Assembly: GCA_022495005.1 (NCBI GenBank)
Contig: JAGYXB010000083.1
Span: 620,001 to 684,000, forward strand
DNA: 64,000 nucleotides
Source: Rhyacophila brunnea
Taxonomy: Eukaryota; Arthropoda; Insecta; Trichoptera; Rhyacophilidae
Direction: 5' to 3'
The notes under the pieces were generated by a model that saw only the letters and a program-made list of their open reading frames with translations, was not told where the DNA came from and made no database searches. This document shows positions 12,193 to 23,246 of this stretch, piece by piece. Both the position numbers and the translations under genes were made by a program. Position 1 is the first letter of the stretch. Each line of letters starts with the position of its first letter.

Positions 12193-12737
12193 TAAATGTT
12201 ATAATAATATTAACGTACGACTGAATTTTACAATGTTTCACTAAAACCGTCGTTTAGTTTAGTAGTAATGTCGCATTATTTTATTTATTCGATGGCACAC
12301 GGGTTGTGCGTGCCCCACTGGTTTGACTTCCAATGTTTATTCCATCAAACTTTTACATTATATGGAAAACGTGAGAAGAGTAATTATATATTTAGACTTT
12401 TATCACAATAATAGGTTTTTACCAAAACCTATTAGCAGTTTTCTTATCAGTGCTTCGTGTTATCTCACTTCCTGCTTTGGAGTAAGTGATTTATTCAACC
12501 AGCCGTGATTCAATTTAGTTAGTTTATTTATTTTTTTAAATTGAAAAGGTTTTTTTTTTATTTCACACACCTTATTTAATTACTAATCAGTAATCGCTAT
12601 CACACATTACGGGACAATAATATATAATTATATAAACGTGCGTCGTTCCATGCGTAATTCTAATTAATTGTTTCGAATCAGGCTTGGAGAGAGGGTCGAT
12701 TATTTGGGGTCCGTATCAGTTGAAGTACGGCCATATG
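12193..12737. other. Gene-free stretch
   Basis: No supported feature; a 61-residue open frame at 12323 has no recognisable motif. Confidence 0.4.
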
Positions 12738-12745
12738 GTGATGAC

Positions 12746-13529
12746 TAGGCTTAGGATTCTTAGGTATTTAAATATCAAAAATATCTATCTGTTTCAGACA
12801 ATTTTGAAACAATTACGCCCTATTTGTTAGCTTCTATTTTTAAATATTTTTGGATAATTACATATTATGTTAGGTTTAAGCACATATTTTCACATAAACA
12901 CAAAATTAATTGACACAATAACACTAGTAAACACAATTGAAATGTTAGAATCATTCATCTACATTCTACAAAGTCACTAAGTAGTGGAGAAAATTAATTT
13001 AAACAATACTGCTGCTAAAATAAGAAAATGTTCCTGGACCAATTGGAGTAAAAATATGGACAACATTATATAATGTTTTAAATAAAAACACTGGACTTCA
13101 AACGCTGCAGAATATTAAAGCTGTTTTGGAAGATCCCTCAGATGCCTCAGATGTTTCAATTTTTTTCTACCTCAGAAATAGTTTCTTTTACATACGCAAT
13201 AATAACATTAATAATTAAGTAGAACCAAGTGGAAAGAAGTTTTCCCATGTATAAAAATTGCTAGGATCAAATCGTCAAAAGATTCACTTTCGAAAATTTG
13301 AAGCATTATTTTATTATTTATTGTAATAAAGCGTTTTCTATTTATGAATAAATAATACATTAAACTGTTGAAATATATATGATTTATTGTAATAGGTACT
13401 TAAATTTTTAACACGTATTTTTGTTTTTTAGCACAAAATTATGAGATTTTAATAACATATTTTCCAATTATATCTACATATTTTACGTACCTATTATTAA
13501 TTTTTTAGCACCTAAAAATCCTAAACCTA
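12746..13529 (+). mobile_element. hAT deletion derivative with TAGG-type ends, copy 1
   Basis: Starts TAGGCTTAGGATTCTTAGGT and ends ACCTAAAAATCCTAAACCTA, a TIR of about 20 bp, with a perfect 8-bp TSD GTGATGAC (12738-12745, 13530-13537). The same family recurs at 43387-44064. A decayed plus-strand frame near 13030-13150 reads GPIGVKIWTTLYNVLNKNTG, a possible remnant of a transposase, but too short to assign. Confidence 0.88.
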
Positions 13530-14212
13530 GTGATGACACACGGTTCAGAAGAATGTTTTTACTATCTTTACCCGACTGACTTACGTATTAGGTGTCCTTA
13601 GATGAAACGTAAGCATAGATGTTTATTTGGCTGCGTACTTTTTCCGACATAATACCTATATGCGTGGTGTAAATGAGATCTGAGATTTTAGTGTTTATTT
13701 CAGTATGCATCATTGATACATATTTTAGAAATCTATAGCATCAGCTGTTATTTGTTATTTCAAGGTCTTTGTCAATTGCCAATTGGTAAGGTAATAGCTT
13801 ACCTACTGTTTACAACAAAAATTATTGATTCGAACATTGATATAATTTAGCTTTCGTGACTTTGTTATAAGTTTTATATATTTGTAAAAATATGCTATAT
13901 TTAACTAAAATTATGTTATATTTTTTTTTTTTTTTTTATAATATTTATAATGTAATTATCTACTCACTGTTTCACTGTACTTACTCATTGTATTAGTTAT
14001 TGTAACGTCTTAAATTTATACATATTTTTAATGGTCACGCATGTAAATATGTACTTAAACGAATTAATTGAAATTAAAATTACTCTTTTTATTAATAATA
14101 ATTTTTATATTTCTCTTTCATTAGGGGTCCACGTTTCACATGGGGCATTGTGAGTAAAGTTCACCAAATAGTCATTGTTGTTTTGAAAAATATACCTACC
14201 CGTTTACACGTG

Positions 14213-14258
14213 CATGTATTTACTTCTGAGAGTACCATGTATTTACTTCTGAGAGTAC
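14213..14258. repeat. Perfect 23-bp tandem duplication
   Basis: Two identical adjacent copies beginning CATGTATTTACTTCTGAGAG. Probably a small replication slippage or repair event. Confidence 0.9.
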
Positions 14259-16774
14259 GTATTATCGCAGCCATAACAAGAAAATGCACGCGTAAACATG
14301 TACTATCATGCAAGTTTTAATATTATAATATTAGTGAAAAAATACTATACTTAATAATATAGTACATATAAGTTCAAACACCTTCAGGTTCAGTAGGTTA
14401 TTTAAAGAAGTATATATTGTTAAATATGCATTAATTATTATTAATTAAGTAATTAGTTATGCAGCCATTTAAAATGGAACTTATATGTCACATAAATTGT
14501 TGCTTTTTTTTTTTAATATTACTTATTCACTTTACTCATAAAATGTAATGTAAGGGAAAACCTCCTATGTCAAATATTTCAACAAATCTGAATGCACAAT
14601 ACTTCCATGTCACGATAAATGTAAAATACGGTTGATAGTAGTTATAAATAAAGAAAGCCATACAATCTTTAAAAAATACAAAAACATTAAGTATTATTTT
14701 AAATAAAGGTCTTATCAAATTAACCAGTTTTTATCTTCCCCTGAAAAATCCCATTTTTTGATTAAGAAAGTTTGTGATCTGCAACATCGATATGGTACTT
14801 TCAATGTCATAATATTGTCCATTCATCTAAATTCTAAAACAAAGATTATTCATTAAAAAAAAACATGTTCAAATATTGTAAAACTATTTTTATCGTGGCA
14901 TCTTGTAGCTAAGCGTCTTAATATAATAAAAACAATAGACATTGACATTCATAGTAAGTACAATTATTGTTACTTTTATAATAATAAATTAAATGCCGCC
15001 GTTCACGGTAATTACCTACATAACTTTCATTTTTGCACCGTTAACGGAGACCGTAAACCTGTTAAATGAAATGAAATACTAAAAGCAAAATAACGTCACA
15101 TTCGTCATAATGAATTTTTTCCATCACCTGGCGGATGTTATAAGGCTGGTCACGCGGTGGCTGCGTACCTATACGTCCAATTTTCATCAGCGACTTAGCA
15201 CGACCCATGAAACTAATACAGGGCTACGCTGCGAAATTGCGAATTCCAATCGTAACCGTAGTCATTGCGTATATATAAAAAATATGGATAATATCAATAT
15301 GACATAATATAAATGTATTCTTAATACCGCGCTCTCTCTGTGATAAGAACCAGGTAATTTCATTAAATCTCACATAAACACCTGTGGATTTCGCTCCGAT
15401 TTTAGCGAGCCGTTGGTTTATTGTGGCCTTTATTGTTAAGCCGGCGAATACGATCGTGCTGATAAGAGAAATGTTATTAATAGACCGCCTAATCGGCTTT
15501 GCGAATTTTGATACAGTCCACGTCGGATGGAACATGCAAAACTGGAGTCGAAAAAACTAAAGGTAGGTGAACTTTATTTGGTTTTCATGGGGAAAACTAT
15601 TCCATGTTGAAGGTATATGAAAACCCAGATTAGGGTCATTAATTATGTTTGATTCTAATATTACACTTTAGCAGTAGAGTATTGTCACCAAGGTAACCTA
15701 ACTGATGATCAGTAGGTACATAAATTGAATCGTTCCGTAAGTATTTATTATCCATCTCGTGAAAATAGATTTTGAATAAATCGGCATCCTCTTTCTAACT
15801 CCTTTTAGAGGAATAAAATATCTGGTTCTTGTTGATTTACAGGAAGCCAGCGGCAAATTTTTTTTGAAAAAATACCGATGGTTGGGCCATTTATGTTCCC
15901 ATTCCACTCCTTAGCTCCTCACCCACTTCCTAATCCACAGTGTTATTGTTACCAGACAATCAATGAACAATTACGGGTGATGAGAGACGGTGTTACAAAG
16001 AACATTCAGTTGCATCTCGATAGCGGGCGTGAGCGGGCTTCTAATAGCTTTCCGTCGCTTAAGTGATTGACTCAATAGATACAGACTCATTCAGAATCTC
16101 TCATCATCATTCATATACCCTCACATATAATCCATAAAACTGTGTCACAAAGTGCGTGAGTGTACGAAATGGGTGACCCAAAACAACAATACCACGCTAG
16201 CGAAAGTTGAAACCAGACCACGGAGCCATCATACATCATCACAACGGTCAGTGTCTGGCATTCTGTTCCATCGCCCCCACCCCTAGATTCGACCTCCTCA
16301 TCTTCCCACAAAATAATTACAGTCCACTTAAAAAAAAGCTCAACCAGCCGATATACTGGATTATTTGTTATGTTAGGTTAGGCTTTCATTCTTGAATTCA
16401 TGAATTTTGCTAATATCGGCTATGAAAATAAGCTTCCTGTTTACCGACTTGTAACAAATACTTTTTTGAATTGCCTTCGAAATCACGCCTATTGTCTCTA
16501 TATCTATTGCAGTGTCAACCAAAGTGTGCACCGCGTGAGGTTCCAGGCGTGCCGCGAGAGAAGTCAAACTCGAAATGAAAAGTACTCGCACGATTTACCT
16601 CTTTGCGACCAGAAATAATGTCGTTCTTCGATGCTGATGCCTCGCTATTCAGTATTTGTTATCAAGGTTACATACCTTGGTTAATCTTGATTAAAAACTA
16701 CAAACAGTGATCGCCAATAAGTATGAACTTGAAATAACACATCAGCTGCATATTGTTAGGAATTTTCGGTGTGA

Positions 16775-16850
16775 GCGATTGCATCTACAGCCTAATTGGT
16801 AAACCGCACTGCCCGGGTTGAGTGGTTGTGGGTTCAAACCCATTCGGTAC
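16775..16850 (+). repeat. tRNA-like head of a SINE or tRNA pseudogene
   Basis: CTACAGCCTAATTGGTAAAC resembles an A box and GGGTTCAAACCCATT forms a T-arm (TGGG loop CCCA) with a perfect B box. The ends do not pair into an acceptor stem and no CCA-ready 3' end is visible, so a functional tRNA is unlikely. Confidence 0.5.
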
Positions 16851-16999
16851 TAATATTTTTCATTTTTATTTAGCTACATTATTTTATGTTTCTGATGTGT
16901 TCTAAATTATGTACCTAAGCTCTTGGTTAAAAACTATAACGTGTACTAGTAAATGTCTTTATCCATGGTCTGTCGGTGTTTCAGGACATTCCCTACCAT

Positions 17000-17252
17000 C
17001 ACGACCACAGAACAGATTAATAGATAGAATTCCGATAAGCTATACCCCAACTACACTACATTTTTACACAGGGTTTTGAATTTGCAATAATGTCTGTTGC
17101 AAACTTCAAATACACCAATATTGAACGAGCGTCAATCCATAAACTGAGAGTAGTTGTCAGAACGAAGAACAAGCGTATTTTTGACACGTAGTTAAGTTTA
17201 TCCCATATTTTTCCACACCCGAGATCGGTTGCCTGTTACTCCGAACCCGTTA
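17000..17252 (-). repeat. Older dispersed repeat, interrupted by PIF/Harbinger
   Basis: With 18059-18110 this forms one repeat copy split by the transposon. In reverse complement it aligns with 28036-28300: GGGAACTCAGAAATAATGGG, AACTGAAATAC, AACGGGT, AACCGA, ATAAACTTA/GTTAAACTTA, AATACGCTT and TTGGTGTATT follow in the same order. Class unknown. Confidence 0.7.
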
Positions 17253-18058
17253 GGCCATCCTCCCACGGCGCAACTTATGTCCGTCGGAACTGAAACTAAA
17301 ATTCCAGCCAGTATCTAGCTAATGTATATTTCAATGGCGGCTCGCTGACGGCGAGACCGGAATCTCTCAGCTTCAAAACGGTCGCGAAGAGATGCGACAT
17401 GCTAGTCGCGCGGTCTCTGAAGTTTCCAGTCACCGTAAAACAGTGGTACCAACATCATTAGATTTCGGTGAAAAATCATATTTTCTTATCAAAATTGGTA
17501 GCACTTCGTAAAGCCGCTAGCGTCATATCGTAAAAACCGAAACAACCAGAGACGTCAAAACTCAAAAGTACAAGATGAGCGAAGCGAGCATGTTTGTATT
17601 TTCTTTTTGAATAGCAGGAGTGATGATCCTAACAAGCTCGAGGTAGCTTTCCTTGGACATTCTATAGAAAGCCAGAAATTTGGAATCGGTTTCTTGCAGT
17701 TCCTTTGCAGCAACAAATAGTCTGCAGTTTATGTTCCTTTCTATATAAGGATGAATCCAATATTTTCTTTTATTTTGACTCCTGTATCTGTTATATTGAT
17801 ACAAAACCAAAGTCTCCTCGTCGCTTGACCCGCTCGAAGACATTGTTTGTTAAATATTAACTTAAACTAAAATAACCTAATAAGCGCGCGTGTTTTATAC
17901 AACACAGCTGATAGTCCAGTTTGACAGTTTGAGGTTATGTGATTATTATTTCAACTGAGTTTCAGTAGCGCCGTGTGCGAAGCATCACATTGGTCAGTTT
18001 ATGAGATCCTTCACAAACCAGTTCTGTCAGATTTCAGTTGCGCCGTGGGAGGAGGGCC
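17253..18058 (-). mobile_element. PIF/Harbinger transposon, deleted
   Basis: TIRs GGCCATCCTCCCACGGCGCA (left) and TGCGCCGTGGGAGGAGGGCC (right) are bounded by TTA on both sides (17250-17252, 18059-18061), the classic 3-bp target of PIF/Harbinger. At 806 bp it retains only the start of the nuclease gene; complete elements are several kb and carry a nuclease and a Myb-like gene. Confidence 0.92.
17562..17843 (-). pseudogene. PIF/Harbinger nuclease (HARBI1-like), N-terminal fragment
   Basis: Ninety-three codons starting MSSSGSSDEETLVLYQYNRY, followed by RKYWIHPYIERNINCRLFVA, KELQETDSKFLAFYRMSKES and YLELVRIITPAI. The pattern WIHPY...F...L...FxxYFRMS-like is characteristic of the region before the DDE nuclease domain in HARBI1-type proteins. 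The frame leaves homology at about residue 85 (17590), and the DDE core (D, D, E with the conserved histidine and tryptophan context) is absent because of the internal deletion. Confidence 0.88.
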
Positions 18059-18109
18059 TTAGGTATTTCAGTTCCCATTATTTCTGAGTTCCCTGATCAA
18101 GACTATGTA

Positions 18110-19180
18110 TAAAATTATTTGTGTACTCCTAATGCTATTCGTGTGTGCGATTTCATTTTTTTAAACGGGCCGTTAACTTTCGCATACGTTTCTGTACAAA
18201 AATAATATTTTCCTCTATTCAGCAGGTCGCTAGTTTCTATTTTACAACTGTTTCTATTTGGCTGTTCTATTTTTGCGTCCAAAATTGCGTGTGCTCAAGA
18301 GGAATGTTTCTATTATGCAAAACCAATGCCGTATTTATAAACTCGAGAGAGAAAACCGCCTTTCTTGCTGCCGGACTCGTGTATATTTTACAAATTTATT
18401 CAACAGTATATTTTTATAATTACCGTGAATCAAATTTTGATTTGAGACTTGGATTTTTTGCGTGGATTTTATAATGACGCCTGTCATCCAATATATTTGA
18501 CTTAAAAAATGTATCGTCATCATCAGCACCACAACCCACTGTGGGTCTTAGCCACATCCGGGAACGTTTCCTACCCTCTTTGAATGCCATATTCGAGGGC
18601 TCAATGTCAAACAACACTATCTACAAAAGTGCAACTTTACAGGAGAGCCAAAAATCTTTATTTTAGATTCTTGTAACTCAACAAGGGAAATGTTTATTTA
18701 AAACCTAATGTTCATATTTTATAATTTATTGTGTATTGTACATTTATCTTGCTTATGATGATGTTAAAATTTATAGGAATAGTTTTTAAGAAATATGAAA
18801 ATAAGGGTAACTTATGTAGTTAACGTTTAACTTTACTGACGATTTAAGAAGAAATTAGAAAAGATTGACATAACGTTGTTTGACTATCATGTAGCCGAAA
18901 ATTGTAAAACAACGTTATCTCAAAAAAAAAAAAAAACACTTTTTTGTAGATAACGTTGTCTGACTTTAAGCACTCGAATATAGCCTTACCCTTATTTCAC
19001 ACTATACGGGTTTAACCGTAACCGTTTTTCCGTCACAAGCTCAGTTTATGGTTGAGTGTTGTGCTGACCATGCGATTTAAAACCGTCTAATGTGAAAGAA
19101 TGCATTAGGTCACGTACACTACTGCACTGAGTCATTGGGAGCCGTCCGGGCGCCGTGAATACAGTGTCAATGGACGGCTG
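18110..19180. other. Gene-free stretch with a possible LINE 3' tail
   Basis: No gene supported. At 18515-18590 CATCATCAGCACCACAACCC then CACTGTGGGTCTTAGCC resembles, in reverse orientation, the 3' end of RTE/CR1-type LINEs (weak). At 18862-18975 TAACGTTGTTTGACT and AGATAACGTTGTCTGACT flank an A run, a short imperfect repeat. Confidence 0.35.
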
Positions 19181-19184
19181 TTAT

Positions 19185-19262
19185 GCCGGGTCCACACTGG
19201 CAACATGTTGCCGGCAACTTCGTTAAAGTTTACGATAATTATCATACTTATATTACATTGTT
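19185..19262. repeat. Half copy of the TTAA palindromic MITE
   Basis: GTCCACACTGGCAACATGTT, then CAACTTCGTTAAAGTTTACG and ATAATTATCATACTTAT, closely follows the left arm of 28853-29009 (CCACACCGGCAACAAGT..., CAACTCGTTAAATTTTACG, ATAATTATCAT). Only one arm is present. Confidence 0.65.
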
Positions 19263-19343
19263 ACACACATATTATTGTTACACACAACGGAGATGGATCA
19301 CGTATAGCGGTTATAGGTTTTGATCCCGTATTTTTGTATAGCG

Positions 19344-20449
19344 CAGGGGTGGGCAAACTTTTTGGATGGAGGGCCAAATTCAAGAATTCAAAATGAGCGG
19401 CGGGCCGCAAGTAAAATACCATTTTTAGATATAAGTACACTGTTTATTATCACGAAAAATAAACATTACAAAAAATGAATGAGAAGAATGAAACTGTTGT
19501 ACTTTTTTTTAAATTTTTTTTAAAATTCAGGTGTTAATTTTGTAGTTGGTATTCTCAAAACTGCTTGTATGTGGGCATCGGATATATTTGATCGTAAAGA
19601 ATTTTTATTGAGGTTCATGATCGAAAATGTTTGTTCACATATAGGTATAGGTTGATCCAAAAATAACGAACATTTTTCTTGCATAATCTTTAACTTGGTC
19701 GAATATGTCTGAATTAAGGCCATTGTAAAATTTGGAGATTTCTTCACGACGATGCAATTCTCTTAAATCAATGTCACACTGCAGATCAATAATCTCAAGT
19801 TGTAGCTCTGTCGGTACACTATCAATATCTATTGAAAATGGATCGCGTACTATTGCTAAACAAATTTTAATCTATTGTCGATATTTTTTAAAAAAATATA
19901 TAAAAGTTATTCGTAATCAGAAGTACAATTAATGATGGCGGGTGTGGCACCCCCGTATGGGCCCCATTTGGGGATGTCTCTGTGTATCTGGAGAGGCCCG
20001 AATCGGTATCAAACCCAACAAATAGTAAAGCGCTGATTACGAAAATAAATAAAAATAACAGAGCCGAGCCGGCAATGCCGTAGAGTAGATTATAAACGTT
20101 GAAGATTTGCAACGTCGTTTTTTTTCGACGACGGATTTCGTTGGAAAAAGACACAAGATGGCGCGCAGAACGCTGCAAGCAGCTAAATCGCGAACACGTA
20201 CATTTCGTCCTTCGTAGAATTAAATTATTAAAAATGTAACTATTATATAATATTAACGTAAATATACCTTGCCGTTTCCAAAACAATTCCGGTGTGTTAT
20301 TTGTTCATCTCCAAATCCTAAAATCCAGACAACAAAATAAAAGTGACAGTTTGTTTCTCACTTACCAAAATAGAGGGAAGTGATACGGGCCGCAAAAAAA
20401 TACCCGGCGGGCCACATGCGGCCCCCGGGCCGCAGTTTGCTCCCCCCTG
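19344..20449 (-). mobile_element. hAT transposon, GTF2IRD2/Charlie-like, deleted
   Basis: Left end CAGGGGTGGGCAAACTTTTT and right end GTTTGCTCCCCCCTG form the TIRs, with a perfect 8-bp TSD GTATAGCG (19336-19343, 20450-20457). At 1106 bp it is far shorter than a complete element (about 3 kb). It carries the transposase C-terminus on the minus strand. The outer regions are GC-rich (GGCGGGCCGCAAG). A 132-codon open frame at 19888-20286 lies inside and has no recognisable domain. Confidence 0.92.
19520..19747 (-). pseudogene. hAT transposase C-terminal fragment (GTF2IRD2-like)
   Basis: Seventy-five codons including LKIMQEKCSLFLDQPIPICE, QTFSIMNLNKNSLRSNISDA and IQAVLRI. The CEQTFSIMNxNKxxLRSxxxDxHLQA pattern marks the C-terminal dimerisation region of GTF2IRD2/Charlie-type hAT transposases. 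It ends with LTPEF and a stop, where full proteins also end. The N-terminal zinc finger and the catalytic core are absent. The copy at 1-367 preserves the same segment with frame breaks. Confidence 0.88.
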
Positions 20450-20742
20450 GTATAGCGCCTGTTAATAGATTTGTAGTATGTATAAATATTAAATGTATAT
20501 TTTCTAGTATACATTCGAGTTTGATTGCCTAAATTTATTGAAAAGGAATTTAAATTAGAAGTCATATCGTCACCTTTTTGAGAAATTTGTGAATGAATTT
20601 GAGTGGTCAGTCACTCTGGACAGAAGGGTAATTTAACACTACCCTGCTCAGCATGCGATGTTTATTTTTAAGCATTAAGTAAATTATTAGAAACACTTGT
20701 AGGAAAGGGTGTGCCACCCCAGGGGTTAAATGAAGAAATGAA

Positions 20743-21333
20743 TGGCGTGCGGTTCATAAATGCTGAGGATTTACCGCATTATTAAATTATATTCTGATAT
20801 ATCAATAAGACCAAAAACCATGAAATAAATAACATAGTTTTATTATAATACTGTTATATTATAACATATTAATGTTTTTTTTTACTGTTGGTAGATATTA
20901 TTTTTATTTGCGTTGTTACAACGAAACAGCCGGCCATCCAGCTCACAATTCCGTCTGAGATGCTTGCAATAAAACGTATCTCTCCATATCAAACGTTTTA
21001 TGTATCATGATCATGCTGGCGAGCGATTAATATAAGTGAAAGAATTTATGCGCATCCATCCTTGTTCTGCACGTACCATAATATTCATTTGATCATCTAA
21101 TAATACTTATAATATTAAAATTTAAAGAATAATTTTATTCAAAATCAGAATAATTTGTGTGATTAAAAATGAAAATAGTTTTTGTATCTAACTAATATGT
21201 CTAGTTCATGACAAATTTAATGTACTTATGTTATATTTGAATGGGTGAGTAGCTAGTAAATGGCAGTTTTGATCGATAAAAACACTTATGTATAATGGAC
21301 AACGTGCCTGATTTCAAAAATCACCGCACGCCA
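20743..21333. mobile_element. Possible MITE with TGGCGTGCGGT ends
   Basis: TGGCGTGCGGTTCATAAATG on the left and AAAATCACCGCACGCCA on the right are inverted over 11 bp. No TSD was found, so the assignment is tentative. Confidence 0.4.
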
Positions 21334-21991
21334 CTTAAGATAATTCTAATCTATTTGATTATGCAAGTCCTCGACAAAAGTGCATGTTAAGTACTATGGC
21401 ATGCATGCAACCCTGCGTTAAACCTCCATCAAAAGAAAATCGTTTCAAATTGTCGGTGACATTTCAATGGTCGATGAGTACCTTTTTTTTTTGATTACTT
21501 GCCGTGTTTAACGGTAAACGGTTGTTTTCAATAATAATACTTAAAATCAAATTTGTAAGTAAATTTCACCTTCCGCAAATACGTAGGATATACTCGTTCG
21601 TATAATGTCATGCACAGAACGCGACACGTGAACTAGTACCTATTGCCCCTGACACGATTTTGGTAGAGACAATATTGCTTATATTATGGGTTTGAATGAT
21701 TGGAAAGTAGAATAGTAGATTTTATCTATTCTCGTTTGGTTGATACATATCGGCGGCGAAGACTGTCTGTTGGTCTTTTAAATGAATTTAACAGTGATCG
21801 GTGTTTTATATCTACGCGTAGTTAACGCCAGGTATCTACCTAAATCATGTCAGTGGCAAATTATTCTGTCATATTCGCAACTCGAAAATATCTTTTTTTT
21901 TACCATATCTGCTTCTAAGTTGGATCATACGGCGTCTTCTTGCATCATCCCAAGTTATGCCAGTATTCCGTAGTTCCGCCGTAGATACTCT
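21334..21991. other. Gene-free stretch
   Basis: Nothing supported; the 63-codon frame at 21782 has no recognisable motif. Confidence 0.4.
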
Positions 21992-22126
21992 CTAGATAGC
22001 TTTTAGCGGCCTTCCAGGACACCGGAATCCTGTCAGCTTGAAAAACAGACAAGCCAGATTTTCCTCTTGAGACATCCGCAGCACGTAGCCGACCCAGGTC
22101 CAACTTCGTCTCTTCATGCCAATATA
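21992..22126 (-). mobile_element. LINE ORF2 C-terminal fragment
   Basis: Minus-strand frame MKRRSWTWVGYVLRM, EENLACLFFKLTGFRCPGRP, LKAI. The R-WxWxGHVLRM...PxGxRxxGRP pattern marks the C-terminus of ORF2 in many insect LINEs. The same family is seen at 39470-39860 (LCTWPGHVLRVPEENP, FFKPTGFRRPG). The 5' side is interrupted by the TA-flanked MITE at 22127-22715. Confidence 0.75.
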
Positions 22127-22715
22127 CACCCGATCCTCCTTTTGCACGGCTTTTTTTTTTGCATGGTTTCGAAATAACAAGGTTTAAAAAAGTACTGATT
22201 ATTTTTTATTTACACTGATTTTTTTGCTTTAACACGGTTTATAAAAACTAAAAAGAATAAAACTACCTAAGTATACTATTATATAGTATGTTTATCAAAA
22301 AAATGTATAACAATAAACCACACACCACTGGTGAATACATAATAATATATTGTCACCCGATGCCGCCCAGACATACGTACATACATACACGGCGCCACTA
22401 TTCAGTCACTTAGGGCTCGATACGAGAGACGCACCGCGTGCTTCATCCTCGGCTAAATCATATTTTTATTTCTCTATGCTAAATTTAATTTAAATCGAAA
22501 ACTATGTATTTTTATGTATATGTACATATTTTTATGTATAAATAATAAATAAATTCGATTTATTTTTAAGTTCAAGAATTTCGTATTTTGAGTTGATTTT
22601 AAGTAATGGAACCTATCTACTATTTTTGTATGGGCACCTTATCTTTTTTTTACACGGTTTTGTTTTGCACGGTATTCTTTGGAACGTATCACCCGTGCAA
22701 AAAGAGGATCGGGTG
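22127..22715. mobile_element. Tc1/mariner-like MITE (TA target)
   Basis: Left end CACCCGATCCTCCTTTTGCA and right end TGCAAAAAGAGGATCGGGTG are inverted copies, each bordered by TA (22125-22126, 22716-22717). 589 bp, AT-rich, no transposase. Internal ACACGGTTT and GCACGGT words recur. It sits inside or at the edge of a LINE fragment. Confidence 0.8.
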
Positions 22716-22717
22716 TA

Positions 22718-23246
22718 CATACCTAACTCAAATATCGCAGAATTAACATAAAAACTTGGTCCCAAAACTATTACAATGGACAAACAAACGAAAAGATGAA
22801 TACCTAGACATATTGTACTGACTGTCTTCAACAGAAACTACGCAACACTACGAAACACTTTATCTAATAACTATACTTAACTTGCATTTATATTATTTAA
22901 CGTGACCATTTTTATATTTTCTCTTTCTGCATAAATCTCTTTGTATATATTGTACTTATTTGTGCATAACTAAATAGTTTACATGTATACGTAGGTATAC
23001 TATATGTATTATAGTATACACGGTAAATGCGAAGTGCTTTTAAAGATATTTGAAGTACCCTTTACTTTATGCTCACGCAATGTGATGGCACTACAAAGCT
23101 CTTTAGCAAACTACTACTTTGGTGTCTGTTGCAATAATTGCATAGCGTAAAAGTTCCCCGATTTGTTGACTCGAAACTTTTAAAGAGTGAGTAGTTGCAA
23201 ATAAGTTTAATGCTATTTTAGTTTAAGTATATGTATACAATCTATA
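22718..23246. other. Gene-free stretch
   Basis: Nothing supported. Confidence 0.4.

Larger units (their letters stand above)
13530..16999. other. Long gene-free stretch
   Basis: Mostly AT-rich unique-looking DNA. The longest open frame is at 15224-15535 (minus, 103 codons), without a domain I recognise; its 5' two thirds (RSINNISLISTIVFAGL...) has mixed codon use but no supporting neighbour. A 23-bp tandem repeat (14213-14258) and a tRNA-like block (16775-16850) are listed separately. Confidence 0.4.

Noticed and set aside
16775..16850. Functional tRNA gene
   Set aside because: A and B boxes are present but no acceptor stem pairs, so it is kept only as a tRNA-like repeat.
18145..18474. 109-codon plus-strand frame
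   Set aside because: Aromatic/hydrophobic residues from AT-rich DNA, overlapped by minus-strand frames, no motif.
19888..20286. 132-codon minus-strand frame
   Set aside because: Lies inside the deleted hAT 19344-20449 and does not resemble its transposase.
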